DNA of 15,078 nt, from positions 1-15,078 of the forward strand of contig JAAEQP010001222.1 in the NCBI GenBank assembly GCA_024231375.1, read 5' to 3'. Below, one piece after another: positions 1 to 7,283 of this stretch. This DNA comes from a bacterium. Lineage in GTDB: Bacteria > Hydrogenedentota > Hydrogenedentia > Hydrogenedentiales > SLHB01. Under the pieces are notes generated by a model, which had not been told where the DNA came from, searched no databases, and was given only the letters and a program-made list of their open reading frames with translations. The stretch's first letter is position 1, and each line of letters starts with the position of its first letter. The translations under genes and the position numbers were made by a program.

Positions 1-139
1 GTGTGCCACCCACAACACTGTTGTGGGTGTCTTCAGCCTGCGGGATGGTGCCCCGCCGCCAGTCCGGACACCTTGCGAGACCACATAAACACGACGGTCC
101 GGTTGAGTAGTGCGATTGCCCTGATACGTTTGATCGGGC
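1..139. other. Left-edge region without a supported gene
   Basis: This is the region downstream of the methyltransferase stop. It contains the 11-bp palindrome at 7-29, a small GCGGG/CCCGC stem at 40-56, and CCGGAC (64-69) facing GTCCGG (97-102). A 17-codon ATG frame on the minus strand (about 33-86) has no visible ribosome binding site and no recognisable product. The region is cut by the window edge, so a neighbouring gene just outside cannot be excluded. Confidence 0.5.
7..29. repeat. Perfect 23-base inverted repeat (11-bp arms)
   Basis: CACCCACAACA and TGTTGTGGGTG flank a single central C; 11 of 11 positions pair, and pairing stops at 6/30. As RNA it would give a 10-bp stem with a 3-base loop. 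It lies 111 bases beyond the methyltransferase stop, so a minus-strand transcript would run into it. No T-run follows it on the minus strand (the next bases read GGCACA), and only TCTTC follows on the plus strand, so it is not a classical intrinsic terminator. It could be an operator, a T-poor terminator, or a REP/MITE-type intergenic repeat. A weaker 5-bp stem (40-44 with 52-56) sits beside it, a paired arrangement also seen in REP-like elements. The inverted repeat is certain; its role is not. Confidence 0.75.
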
Positions 140-1042
140 TTAGGAAGGCGATTCCTGGTCCTCGTCCGGGTAACGAAGCCATGGCATCCGTTGGTACGAG
201 GCCGTTGGATCGGCGACCTTGTGAGCATAGCCCAGCGTGCAGTTTCCCGCCGCGATCGGCAAGCCACATCCCGATCCCACGTACCCGGGGGACGATTCCC
301 CGAGGTGATCACTCCACCACGGCGAATCGAACCACAGCTGCACCACCGCCATGTCGCAGGAATCGTCCGTGTAGAAGTAGCCGTTGTCGATGAGCTTCGG
401 CCACAGATGCACAATGCAGTCGCGCATGGATGAGACCAAGTCCACGTCGACGAAGACAAACGCCAAAGGTCCTGGCACATCGGCCAAGGTGTCGCAGAAG
501 TAGCCCTTCACAAACGCACACGGTTCCAGGGCGCCGTATTGTCGGATGTTCTCCTGGACCTCCTCCAACGCACCCGCGTACATCCCCTTCTCGTAGTACC
601 CGTGCGCCTGGAAATGGGGATAGCTATGCACGGAGCCGTCGTCTTCGGGGAGTCCCTCGAACGAGTCGCACACGTACAGTTTCCGGCCAATCCGCTCGCA
701 TACCAGCGACAGGCTCGACGTGCTGGCGCCCTTGAAGCACCCGCACTCTACCACCGCGCCTTCGGTTTCGGGCGGAACGGATAGAATCTGCCCCGCCAAC
801 ACTACGTGGTACGTCCAATCGGTGGCGGACTGCACGTGGGCGCTGACGCGCCGCATCTGATCCACCAAGCGCGCCTTGTCGGCCGAGGTCACCCCGTAGT
901 CGGCACCGACGTCAGACTGAACGAAGCTGTCCACAATGCGTTGCTCATTGGCGTGCTGCAAGGCGTTAACCGCGTTGCCCCGGTAGAGTGCGTTGACCAT
1001 GCCTCTGCGCGCCCCGGCAAGTAAACTACGTAGGTTATTCAT
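140..1042 (-). CDS. TylF/MycF-family SAM-dependent O-methyltransferase
   Basis: Predicted 300-aa class I methyltransferase of the TylF (macrocin O-methyltransferase) family. Visible features are the SAM motif VECGCFKGAS (residues 98-107), the acidic ribose-contacting stretch CDSFEGLPEDDG (125-136), FVDVDL (197-202) and the downstream DD pair (226-227). In family members such as MycF, the later aspartates bind the Mg2+ needed for sugar-hydroxyl methylation. TylF and MycF methylate macrolide sugars; many relatives sit in surface-polysaccharide or uncharacterised clusters, so the substrate here is open. ATG at 1040-1042 is chosen because AAGG lies 8 bases upstream and the family homology starts near it; reading on to 1207 would overlap the permease gene by about 100 bases. 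It follows the efflux operon by 64 bases on the same strand, so it may be co-transcribed. No signal peptide is seen, so it is probably cytoplasmic. Confidence 0.85.
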   Translation of the reverse strand: MNNLRSLLAGARRGMVNALYRGNAVNALQHANEQRIVDSFVQSDVGADYGVTSADKARLVDQMRRVSAHVQSATDWTYHVVLAGQILSVPPETEGAVVECGCFKGASTSSLSLVCERIGRKLYVCDSFEGLPEDDGSVHSYPHFQAHGYYEKGMYAGALEEVQENIRQYGALEPCAFVKGYFCDTLADVPGPLAFVFVDVDLVSSMRDCIVHLWPKLIDNGYFYTDDSCDMAVVQLWFDSPWWSDHLGESSPGYVGSGCGLPIAAGNCTLGYAHKVADPTASYQRMPWLRYPDEDQESPS

Positions 1043-1106
1043 GGCCCGAACCTTACCATTCGACACGGTCCCTGAACAAGGAGAAAACCGGTTCGCGGGG
1101 CTCTTC
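1043..1106 (-). other. Short spacer between permease and methyltransferase
   Basis: These 64 bases contain the palindrome AACCGGTT (1086-1093) and the methyltransferase ribosome binding site AAGG (1051-1054). There is no strong terminator and no convincing promoter, so read-through from the efflux operon into the methyltransferase is plausible but unproven. Confidence 0.5.
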
Positions 1107-2444
1107 CTACTCGTGGCGGAGGGCTTCGACGGGATCCATGTTGGCGGCGCGGAGGGCGGGATACAGGCCGAACACCACACCGACAAGCGCCGAGATGGTG
1201 AAGGCAATGAGAGGCGACCATAGGGTCACGATGGTGCGCATGTCGGCGAACTTGCTGACGAAGAAGGGGATGGCCAGACCCACGGCGATTCCGATAAGGC
1301 CGCCCACGCCTGACAACAACACGGTTTCCACCAGGAACTGGATCGTGATGTCGCGGCGTTTCGCGCCGAGGGCACGCCTGATACCAATCTCCCGGGTGCG
1401 TTCCGTAACGCTGGCAAGCATGATGTTCATGATGCCGATACCGCCCACGATCAGCGAGATAGCGGCGATCGAGCCGAGTACGATGCTGTAGATGCGCGAG
1501 GTCCGTTCGGCAATGCGGAGCTGGGCCAGCGGCACAATCACCCGGTAGTCGTGCTTCTTGTGGTGCTGCTCAAGCACGGCCTCGATGATGCGCGCCACCT
1601 CCACCACGTCTTCGAGTCGGTCGACCATAACCGTCACTTCGTGGAGTTCCACCTTCTCAACCGAGATGGCGCCGCTTTCGCGTTCCACCAGCAGTTCGCC
1701 GAACCGTTCCTTACCCGTGGTGAGCGGGATGAACATGCGGCTGAGTGCGCCTTCGTTCGCGTCGCCCACCGCCGAGGCTTCCTCTGCACCACCCGCGGAT
1801 TTCTGTTCCATGATGCCGATGACACGGTAGTACTGCGTGCCGATGTGGACATTCTGCCCGAGCGGGTTGTCGATGGGGAACAACTCACGGGCCATATCGT
1901 GGCCCAACACGCATACGTTCGATTTGGAATCCAGTTCCAGCCGCGTAAAGAAACGGCCACGCCGGACCGGATGGTTGTTGACGCTTGTGTACCAAGGTAC
2001 GGTGCCGTATACGTCGCACGACGCGCGCTTGCCGCCGTTCCAAACCTCCTTGCGCACCACGCGCGCGGGCACCTTGATCTTCACGCCCGGGATGGTCTCT
2101 TTGATCCGGTCCACATCTTTGTACGTCAACCCGTATTCGAGCATGAAACTCTGACTGGCGGTGCTGCTCTTCTCTTGGGGCGGCTTGGCGCTCTGAACGA
2201 TGATGTTGTTGCTGCCCATCTGCCGGATCATCTCTTGCGCCTCGAAACTGGCGCCTTCGCCGATGGCCAGCATGGCGATGACGGAAGCCACCCCGAACAC
2301 GATGCCGAGCATGGTCAGGAAAGACCGAAGCCGGTGATTCCACAGACTCTTGAGCCCCAACTTAATGGCGCGTTTCAGTCGCGTCACCGAGTACCCGTGT
2401 TGGGTGGCCTGTCCCGTCCTCTGATTCTCAGTTTCGTACATCAT
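1107..2444 (-). CDS. MacB-type ABC transporter permease (FtsX family)
   Basis: Inner-membrane subunit (445 aa) of a MacB-like mechanotransmission ABC exporter. One N-terminal membrane helix (about 42-62) is followed by a roughly 250-residue periplasmic MacB core domain and then three C-terminal helices (about 318-345, 368-396, 408-430). The strongly conserved cytoplasmic segment GIGIMNIMLASVTERTREIG (335-354), followed by RRALGAKRRDI, is diagnostic of the FtsX/MacB C-terminal domain. E. coli MacB fuses ATPase and permease; here they are separate genes, as in many other lineages. In this family ATP hydrolysis moves the periplasmic domain to push substrate through the adaptor and TolC. The start is ambiguous between ATG 2442-2444 and ATG 2439-2441. 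Either overlaps the ATPase stop by 14-17 bases and has only a weak ribosome binding site, suggesting coupling to ATPase translation. Confidence 0.9.
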   Translation of the reverse strand: MMYETENQRTGQATQHGYSVTRLKRAIKLGLKSLWNHRLRSFLTMLGIVFGVASVIAMLAIGEGASFEAQEMIRQMGSNNIIVQSAKPPQEKSSTASQSFMLEYGLTYKDVDRIKETIPGVKIKVPARVVRKEVWNGGKRASCDVYGTVPWYTSVNNHPVRRGRFFTRLELDSKSNVCVLGHDMARELFPIDNPLGQNVHIGTQYYRVIGIMEQKSAGGAEEASAVGDANEGALSRMFIPLTTGKERFGELLVERESGAISVEKVELHEVTVMVDRLEDVVEVARIIEAVLEQHHKKHDYRVIVPLAQLRIAERTSRIYSIVLGSIAAISLIVGGIGIMNIMLASVTERTREIGIRRALGAKRRDITIQFLVETVLLSGVGGLIGIAVGLAIPFFVSKFADMRTIVTLWSPLIAFTISALVGVVFGLYPALRAANMDPVEALRHE

Positions 2445-3117
2445 GCTCGATTTGTCCGTCGCGCAGGCGAATGGTCCGGTCGGACCTACGACCGATGTCA
2501 TCGTCGTGGGTGACCATTACGATTGTCTTGCCTTGCTCGTGCAGTTCGTCAAACAGGCTCAGGATGTCGGCCCCCGACTTCGTATCCAGGTTGCCGGTCG
2601 GTTCGTCGCCCAGGATGATGAGCGGTTCATTGGCCAGAGCGCGCGCGATGGCTACCCGTTGTTGCTGGCCTCCTGACAACTCGAAAGGACGGTGGTTCAT
2701 ACGGTCCTTCAGGCCCACCAATTCGGCAAGCTCTTCGGCAACAGTTCGGCTCTCATGCTCCGGCCGATCCTGGTAGTAAAGAGGCACTTCGATGTTCTCA
2801 AGCACCGACAACTGCGGGATAAGATTGTAGGACTGAAAAATGAACCCGATCCGTGTACCGCGAATGGTCGACAACGTGTCGTCATCCAGTTCCGAAACGT
2901 CTTGGTCGCCGAGGTGATAGGACCCGGACGTCGGCCGGTCCAGGCACCCCAGAAGGCTGAGCAGCGTCGATTTCCCGCAGCCGGACGGACCCATAATGGC
3001 CACATACTCGCCAGGACACAGTTCAAGCGAAACTCCGCGCAATGCCTCCACCTGGACCGTGCCCATTTGGTAGGTCTTGCGCATCTCGACGATGCGTGCG
3101 ATGGGTTCGACCGCCAT
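2428..3117 (-). CDS. MacB/LolD-type ABC transporter ATP-binding protein
   Basis: A 229-aa nucleotide-binding subunit with every catalytic motif: Walker A GPSGCGKS (43-50), Q-loop Gln (Q95), signature LSGGQ (147-151), Walker B IILGDEP with catalytic Glu (E172), and H-loop His (H204 in TH). The length and the IMGPSGCGKSTLL and DEPTGNLDTKSG stretches are typical of the MacB/LolD/FtsE-like branch that pairs with FtsX-family permeases. The ATG at 3115-3117 lies one base after the adaptor stop (TGA, T, ATG); a start further upstream would run inside the adaptor gene. The Shine-Dalgarno is weak (GGAAG about 9 bases upstream), so translation probably depends on ribosomes finishing the adaptor. It powers the permease encoded next. 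Confidence 0.94.
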   Translation of the reverse strand: MAVEPIARIVEMRKTYQMGTVQVEALRGVSLELCPGEYVAIMGPSGCGKSTLLSLLGCLDRPTSGSYHLGDQDVSELDDDTLSTIRGTRIGFIFQSYNLIPQLSVLENIEVPLYYQDRPEHESRTVAEELAELVGLKDRMNHRPFELSGGQQQRVAIARALANEPLIILGDEPTGNLDTKSGADILSLFDELHEQGKTIVMVTHDDDIGRRSDRTIRLRDGQIEHDVRN

Positions 3118-3118
3118 A

Positions 3119-5221
3119 TCAGGCCGCTTCCGCGGGTTCTTCGGCGTCCGCGGACTCCTCCGGGGCGCCCTGCTCCGGAGCGCCTTCCTCATCGGGCATA
3201 TCGGATTCTATGGCACGCAGCCGTATGGTGTCACCGTCCTCCAGACCCGAAGTGATCTCAATGTAGGTCTCGTTGAACTCGCCGGTCTCAACAGGTTGCC
3301 GGTCACCGTTGGCGAGATAGACCACGCGGCCGCTGCCCCGGGTCGAGACCGCCTGCAACGGAACGTAGATCACGTCTTCCAAGGTCTTGATATCGATCTT
3401 CACATCGGCCGTCATCCCTGGCTTCAGCCAGTCATAGACGCCATCTACCGAAACCTTTACCTCGTACGTCTTAAGGTCCGGATTCATCCAACTGCGTTCA
3501 GAGTCCGGCATCACCCCCACGCTGTACACCTCGCCCGTGAGAAGCGTGTCAGGAAACGCCTCAACTCGGACCTCGGCCTCTTGGCCCTTGGCGACCTTCT
3601 TGATGGACGACTCATGCACTTGAACCGCAACACCCATGACCGTGATGTCGGGAATGGTCAGGATCGTCATCTGGGACCGAACCACGGCCCCCTCCCGTAC
3701 CTTCTCACCCCAGCGCCGTTCAGGATCGCCGTACGTGACCAACCCTTCATGGGTCGCATAGATCAGGCACTTCGACAGTTGTTCTTCAACGTCCTTCTTG
3801 CCCTTCTCCTGCAACTCATACTTCGATTCAGCGGCCTGAACCGCCACGTCCGCATTCTGAAGCTTGGTTTCGGCCTCTTTCTTCACACGCTCCAGCTTCC
3901 GTAGCGCCTCTTCGTATTTGGAGAAGGCTTCCTCGGCCTCTTTCGGGAACTCATACCGGAAGAAAAGCTCCTTGCTGGTCTCTTTGGATTGCACGCTGAT
4001 CCGCAGACGTTTCACTGCAAGCTCGTCGGCCTTCAACTCAGTCTGGGTGACGAAATTCCGCTCGAACAACTTGCGCGTTCCTTCGAGCCTGTCTTCGGCC
4101 GAGATGGCGGTCTCCCGCTCCAGCATGATCTCCGCCTCCAGGTCGCTACGCTTCTGCGCCGCTTCGCCGCCTAGTCTGGGGTCGTTGGCGTACATCTCGA
4201 AGTCGATGGACGCGAAGGCCAGGGCCGGGGTGTCGTCCTTGCCCACGGCGTCCGCCCACTCCTTGCGCCGCGACCGGCGGTCACTCACTCGTGTCACCGC
4301 CACGTCCAAGATCCGGACCGCATCATCGGCACTCGCCTCAGCCAGCCGGGCTTCCCGCGACAAATCGCCCCGGACGGATTCGTCCGCACCCTCTGCCGCG
4401 CTGAGCGCATCTTTCGCCTGGGTCTTGGCTTCCTGTGCAGCGGCCTTCGCATACTCGACTGCCTGTTCTGCGCGAACCACCTGCAGGTCCAACACCTTAC
4501 TGAAGGTGTCGCGCGCAGACTGCACCGCTTTGGCCAACTCCTGGGCCGCCTCGTTCGGCTGCGCTTCGGCAGACTCGCTCTGCTCGGCTTTCAGTCGTGC
4601 CGCCTCCACAATCGCGCGAAGCTCCACAGCGCGTTTCACCGCTGCCTGGGCAGTTCGCCGCAGGGTCAATTCCTCCATGAGGTCCTTGGCTACCAATTCG
4701 CCGAGATACTTTCGGAGGTCCATCGCCATGAACTTCACATCTCGTTCGCCGGCCTGGATCTCGCTGGCGTTCTCTTCCTCCTGAATTTCGTAGTCCTGGT
4801 GAGCCTTCGAGAGCGATGCCATAGCGCTGTGATACTGGATATCCTGCTGCATGGCCTCTTTCTCGAGGTCCGACGAGTCGAGTTCAACCAGAACTTTCTT
4901 GTTCTCGATGTCCTCCTGGGTAATCCGGTATCCTTCCTCGACTAGCCGAAGGATCTTGATCTGATGCCCATCCACCTCGCACTTCACGCGCTGCGGCTGA
5001 AGGGACACAGCCTCCCCGCCCTCATTGATGGTGATGGCAAGGTTGCCGCGATGCGCCTCAAAGGTGACTCCGCTGTCCTTTTCCGAGGTCCGTGGTTGCG
5101 CCAAGTAGTACGCACCGGCTGCCAGGACAAGAATGACCAAGCCAATCCGCCACCGGCCCTTGCCCGAGGTAAGCACTCGCAAGAAACCCAACCGTCCACG
5201 ACGTCCTTCACTTGGGGACAT
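3119..5221 (-). CDS. HlyD/MacA-type periplasmic adaptor, unusually long (700 aa)
   Basis: Membrane-fusion protein linking the inner-membrane ABC permease to the outer-membrane factor. A single N-terminal anchor (about 26-42) follows a basic cytosolic start. The first lipoyl half-motif (about 55-115) leads into a long Ala/Glu/Lys-rich region of coiled-coil character (about 118-485). The second lipoyl half starts at CLIYATHEGLVTYGDP (485-500), then come the beta-barrel (about 526-610) and membrane-proximal domain (about 611-672). The C-terminus is an acidic Pro/Glu/Ala tail (about 674-700). MacA of E. coli is about 370 aa, so nearly all the extra length sits in the hairpin, especially residues 190-355. 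The ATG (5219-5221) is well supported by GGGAGGAG at 5229-5236 with 7 bases spacing. It overlaps the end of the outer-membrane-factor gene by 14 bases. The exact family branch (MacA versus HlyD) is less certain than the adaptor role. Confidence 0.88.
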   Translation of the reverse strand: MSPSEGRRGRLGFLRVLTSGKGRWRIGLVILVLAAGAYYLAQPRTSEKDSGVTFEAHRGNLAITINEGGEAVSLQPQRVKCEVDGHQIKILRLVEEGYRITQEDIENKKVLVELDSSDLEKEAMQQDIQYHSAMASLSKAHQDYEIQEEENASEIQAGERDVKFMAMDLRKYLGELVAKDLMEELTLRRTAQAAVKRAVELRAIVEAARLKAEQSESAEAQPNEAAQELAKAVQSARDTFSKVLDLQVVRAEQAVEYAKAAAQEAKTQAKDALSAAEGADESVRGDLSREARLAEASADDAVRILDVAVTRVSDRRSRRKEWADAVGKDDTPALAFASIDFEMYANDPRLGGEAAQKRSDLEAEIMLERETAISAEDRLEGTRKLFERNFVTQTELKADELAVKRLRISVQSKETSKELFFRYEFPKEAEEAFSKYEEALRKLERVKKEAETKLQNADVAVQAAESKYELQEKGKKDVEEQLSKCLIYATHEGLVTYGDPERRWGEKVREGAVVRSQMTILTIPDITVMGVAVQVHESSIKKVAKGQEAEVRVEAFPDTLLTGEVYSVGVMPDSERSWMNPDLKTYEVKVSVDGVYDWLKPGMTADVKIDIKTLEDVIYVPLQAVSTRGSGRVVYLANGDRQPVETGEFNETYIEITSGLEDGDTIRLRAIESDMPDEEGAPEQGAPEESADAEEPAEAA

Positions 5222-7121
5222 CCGTTAGCTCCTCCCATTGCCCGTCGTCTTTGATGAACAGAATCCCCATATCCAGCCACAGTCCCAGGTTGGCCACCGT
5301 GTGGCCAACCAGCGCCGACGTAAGGCCGTTGCGCGCATCGATCAAATCGTTCTGGGCATCGATGAGATCCAAAGCTGTGGCACTGCCGTATTCGGCGCGC
5401 AGATTCTGTTCCTCAACACGGCGTTCATTCAGTTTCACGCCGATTTCCTGAATTCGGTACGTCCGTTCCGCTTGGTCGACATTACGCCACGAATCGCGTG
5501 CCGCCAACGCCACGTCATCCAGTGCGAGTTCGAACTCACGTTGAGCCCGTTGTTGCGTGATAAGAGATCGGCGGTATGCGTTCCGCTCGGATTTGCGGTC
5601 GAATGGAAGATCCGCGTCGAATCCCGCTCGGACGTAGGCCCGCTCCCAATCAAGCTTGGTGAACATGTCGTCGCCGGGCTCGCTCTCCACGTCGGCGGTG
5701 ACAAGAAGATCGAAATCGGGCCACAGGTTGCGTCCCGCGACGAACACCTTGCGCTCCGCATCCTCCACTTGGTCCCGCACGTTGCAAAGGTCCAATCGCG
5801 CTGCGTGGGCCACTTCAGCCGCCTCGTCAGGCGTAACGACGGCGGGACGAATCCCCTTGTCCATGAGGTGCTGTAGTTCCTCATCGTCCAAGACCACCCG
5901 CGCGCTGGTCGGCAACCCCAGCAGGAACTTGAAGTCGTCCAGGCTCTGCTTGTACCGCCGAACCGCATCGATCCACCTGGCTTCCGACGAAAGCGCGGCC
6001 TGTTGCGTACGGCCGAGGTCGGCCTGCCTGATCCGGCCCACATCCGCCCGGGCCTTGTCGCGTTCGAGCACTTGCAGGAACGCCTGATACCCAAGCCACG
6101 TGTTGCTGGCCGTGTCGCGGTTCTGAAGCACCCGGTAGTAGCTGGTCGCCACGTCAACCGCGAATTCCTTTCGGAACCGGCTGAATCCACGAATCTCGTA
6201 GAGCACGTCCCGCTCCGCCTGCGTGAGGTTCTCCATCACGACCCGGCGTCCGGCGCCCCGCAAGAGCGGCTGGACAATCTCCGCGCTCAGCACGGACGAC
6301 GTGCTCACCCGCGAATCACCCGTGATGTAGCGAAGGAAATTGGATGTGAGCGACAGGGCGATCTCGGTTCCGCCGGCGAGCAGAACGCTCGTGCCAAGCG
6401 TGACTTGGCCCCGGATGTTGCGTTCATCGGCCACAACCTGCTTGGGTTGGTTGGCGCCTGTAACCGTGTATGCCGACTCCACAACGTCGGCGTAGGCGTC
6501 GAGAAGCTGGTTCGGGGTACCGGCCAACGTGTTGACCAGCGTCACGGCGTCGGCAGGCATCGCACCCGGGTCCGCGGCATTCAGAAACCCGGCAGCCTGC
6601 GATAGCGTGCCAAGTTGCGATCCACCCAGATCGCCCGCTTGCCGGACCAGATTCGGATAGGCTTGGGCAAACTTGCCGCGGTCGGAGAGTTCCAGATTGG
6701 GATACGGCGAGGTGCGTTCATAGTCCCCACTCAGCCGGCCTGAGAAAATAGGGTCGAACACATGACGCTCAAGCGTGAGGTTCAGGGCCTGCAGATAGAG
6801 CAATTCCTTGCGGTTCTGGTAGGTTCGGCTGTTGGTAACGGCCAATCCCAACGCCTTCTCCAGCGACAGAACGCTCGCTCCCGCCTCGGAATCTGCATCT
6901 TTCCCCAGGAAATCCGCCCCTTCTTCACGGGTCGGAAGCCCTTGAAGCGGCTCGTCGTTGCCCTGTTCGATGCTGAACTCCGGATTCATCCCCGGCACAT
7001 CGGGCGCCCTGTCGTGGATGATGCCGTAGACTTCCTTGTCAGCCTGCTTGCGATAGTAATCGCGCGTGCATCCCGCGCATAGCAAGGAAACAATCATGCA
7101 GATGTGAACGTAGCGCTTCAT
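5208..7121 (-). CDS. TolC-family outer-membrane efflux lipoprotein
   Basis: A 637-aa outer-membrane factor forming the exit duct of the pump. The N-terminus is a lipoprotein-type signal (basic start, hydrophobic 5-17, Cys18 after LLCAG); position -3 is Cys rather than the usual Leu, slightly atypical. The first TolC-like repeat starts near SLEKALGLAVTNSRTYQNRK (86-105), and the second spans about 430-620. Its helices include DARNGLTSALVGHTVANLGL (595-614), a typical ending of the family. Families such as TolC and OprM are about 430-490 aa. The extra length here is a pre-domain (about 19-85), an insertion at about 160-235 rich in Ala, Gly and Leu, and a long linker between repeats. The ATG is preceded by GAGGG 5 bases upstream. 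It is first in the efflux operon, 162 bases after ribF. Confidence 0.88.
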   Translation of the reverse strand: MKRYVHICMIVSLLCAGCTRDYYRKQADKEVYGIIHDRAPDVPGMNPEFSIEQGNDEPLQGLPTREEGADFLGKDADSEAGASVLSLEKALGLAVTNSRTYQNRKELLYLQALNLTLERHVFDPIFSGRLSGDYERTSPYPNLELSDRGKFAQAYPNLVRQAGDLGGSQLGTLSQAAGFLNAADPGAMPADAVTLVNTLAGTPNQLLDAYADVVESAYTVTGANQPKQVVADERNIRGQVTLGTSVLLAGGTEIALSLTSNFLRYITGDSRVSTSSVLSAEIVQPLLRGAGRRVVMENLTQAERDVLYEIRGFSRFRKEFAVDVATSYYRVLQNRDTASNTWLGYQAFLQVLERDKARADVGRIRQADLGRTQQAALSSEARWIDAVRRYKQSLDDFKFLLGLPTSARVVLDDEELQHLMDKGIRPAVVTPDEAAEVAHAARLDLCNVRDQVEDAERKVFVAGRNLWPDFDLLVTADVESEPGDDMFTKLDWERAYVRAGFDADLPFDRKSERNAYRRSLITQQRAQREFELALDDVALAARDSWRNVDQAERTYRIQEIGVKLNERRVEEQNLRAEYGSATALDLIDAQNDLIDARNGLTSALVGHTVANLGLWLDMGILFIKDDGQWEELTDVPK

Positions 7122-7283
7122 CGAAACCCTCAGGAACCCCCTGGTTCAGGCAAGCCGCGCTCGGAACGCACATTGTCCCGATTTCGCCATGGGCGGCATG
7201 CCACAGCACGTGCGCCCCAAAATCCAGTATTACCTAATGGCAGACGCACAGCTAAATGATCATCCAAACACCGCGGACGCATG
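7122..7283 (-). other. Junction between ribF and the efflux operon
   Basis: These 162 bases are the largest non-coding gap in the window. I see no strong intrinsic terminator for the upstream translation operon (no GC-rich stem followed by a T-run). A somewhat AT-richer patch lies at about 7228-7263 and could hold a promoter; TTAGCT, a 17-base spacer and TAATAC match the sigma-70 consensus only 3 of 6 at each box, so I do not call it. Short palindromes are present (7206-7213 GCACGTGC, 7256-7263 ATGATCAT). A 5-bp stem GAACC/GGTTC at 7134-7147 ends just upstream of the GAGGG ribosome binding site at 7127-7131. Confidence 0.5.

Noticed and set aside
33..86. A 17-codon ATG frame downstream of the methyltransferase
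   Set aside because: No ribosome binding site, no conserved motif, and very short; treated as chance.
1551..2513. A 320-codon open frame on the plus strand opposite the permease
   Set aside because: It is antisense to a clear MacB-type permease, shows no family resemblance, and such frames are common in high-GC DNA.
3864..4784. A 306-codon Ser/Ala-rich plus-strand frame opposite the adaptor
   Set aside because: The Ser/Ala/Arg bias is what the reverse complement of a Glu/Ala/Lys coiled-coil gene produces; no motifs seen.
7214..7258. Possible sigma-70 promoter (TTAGCT, 17 bases, TAATAC) for the efflux operon
   Set aside because: Only 3 of 6 matches at each box; not distinguishable from chance without transcript data.
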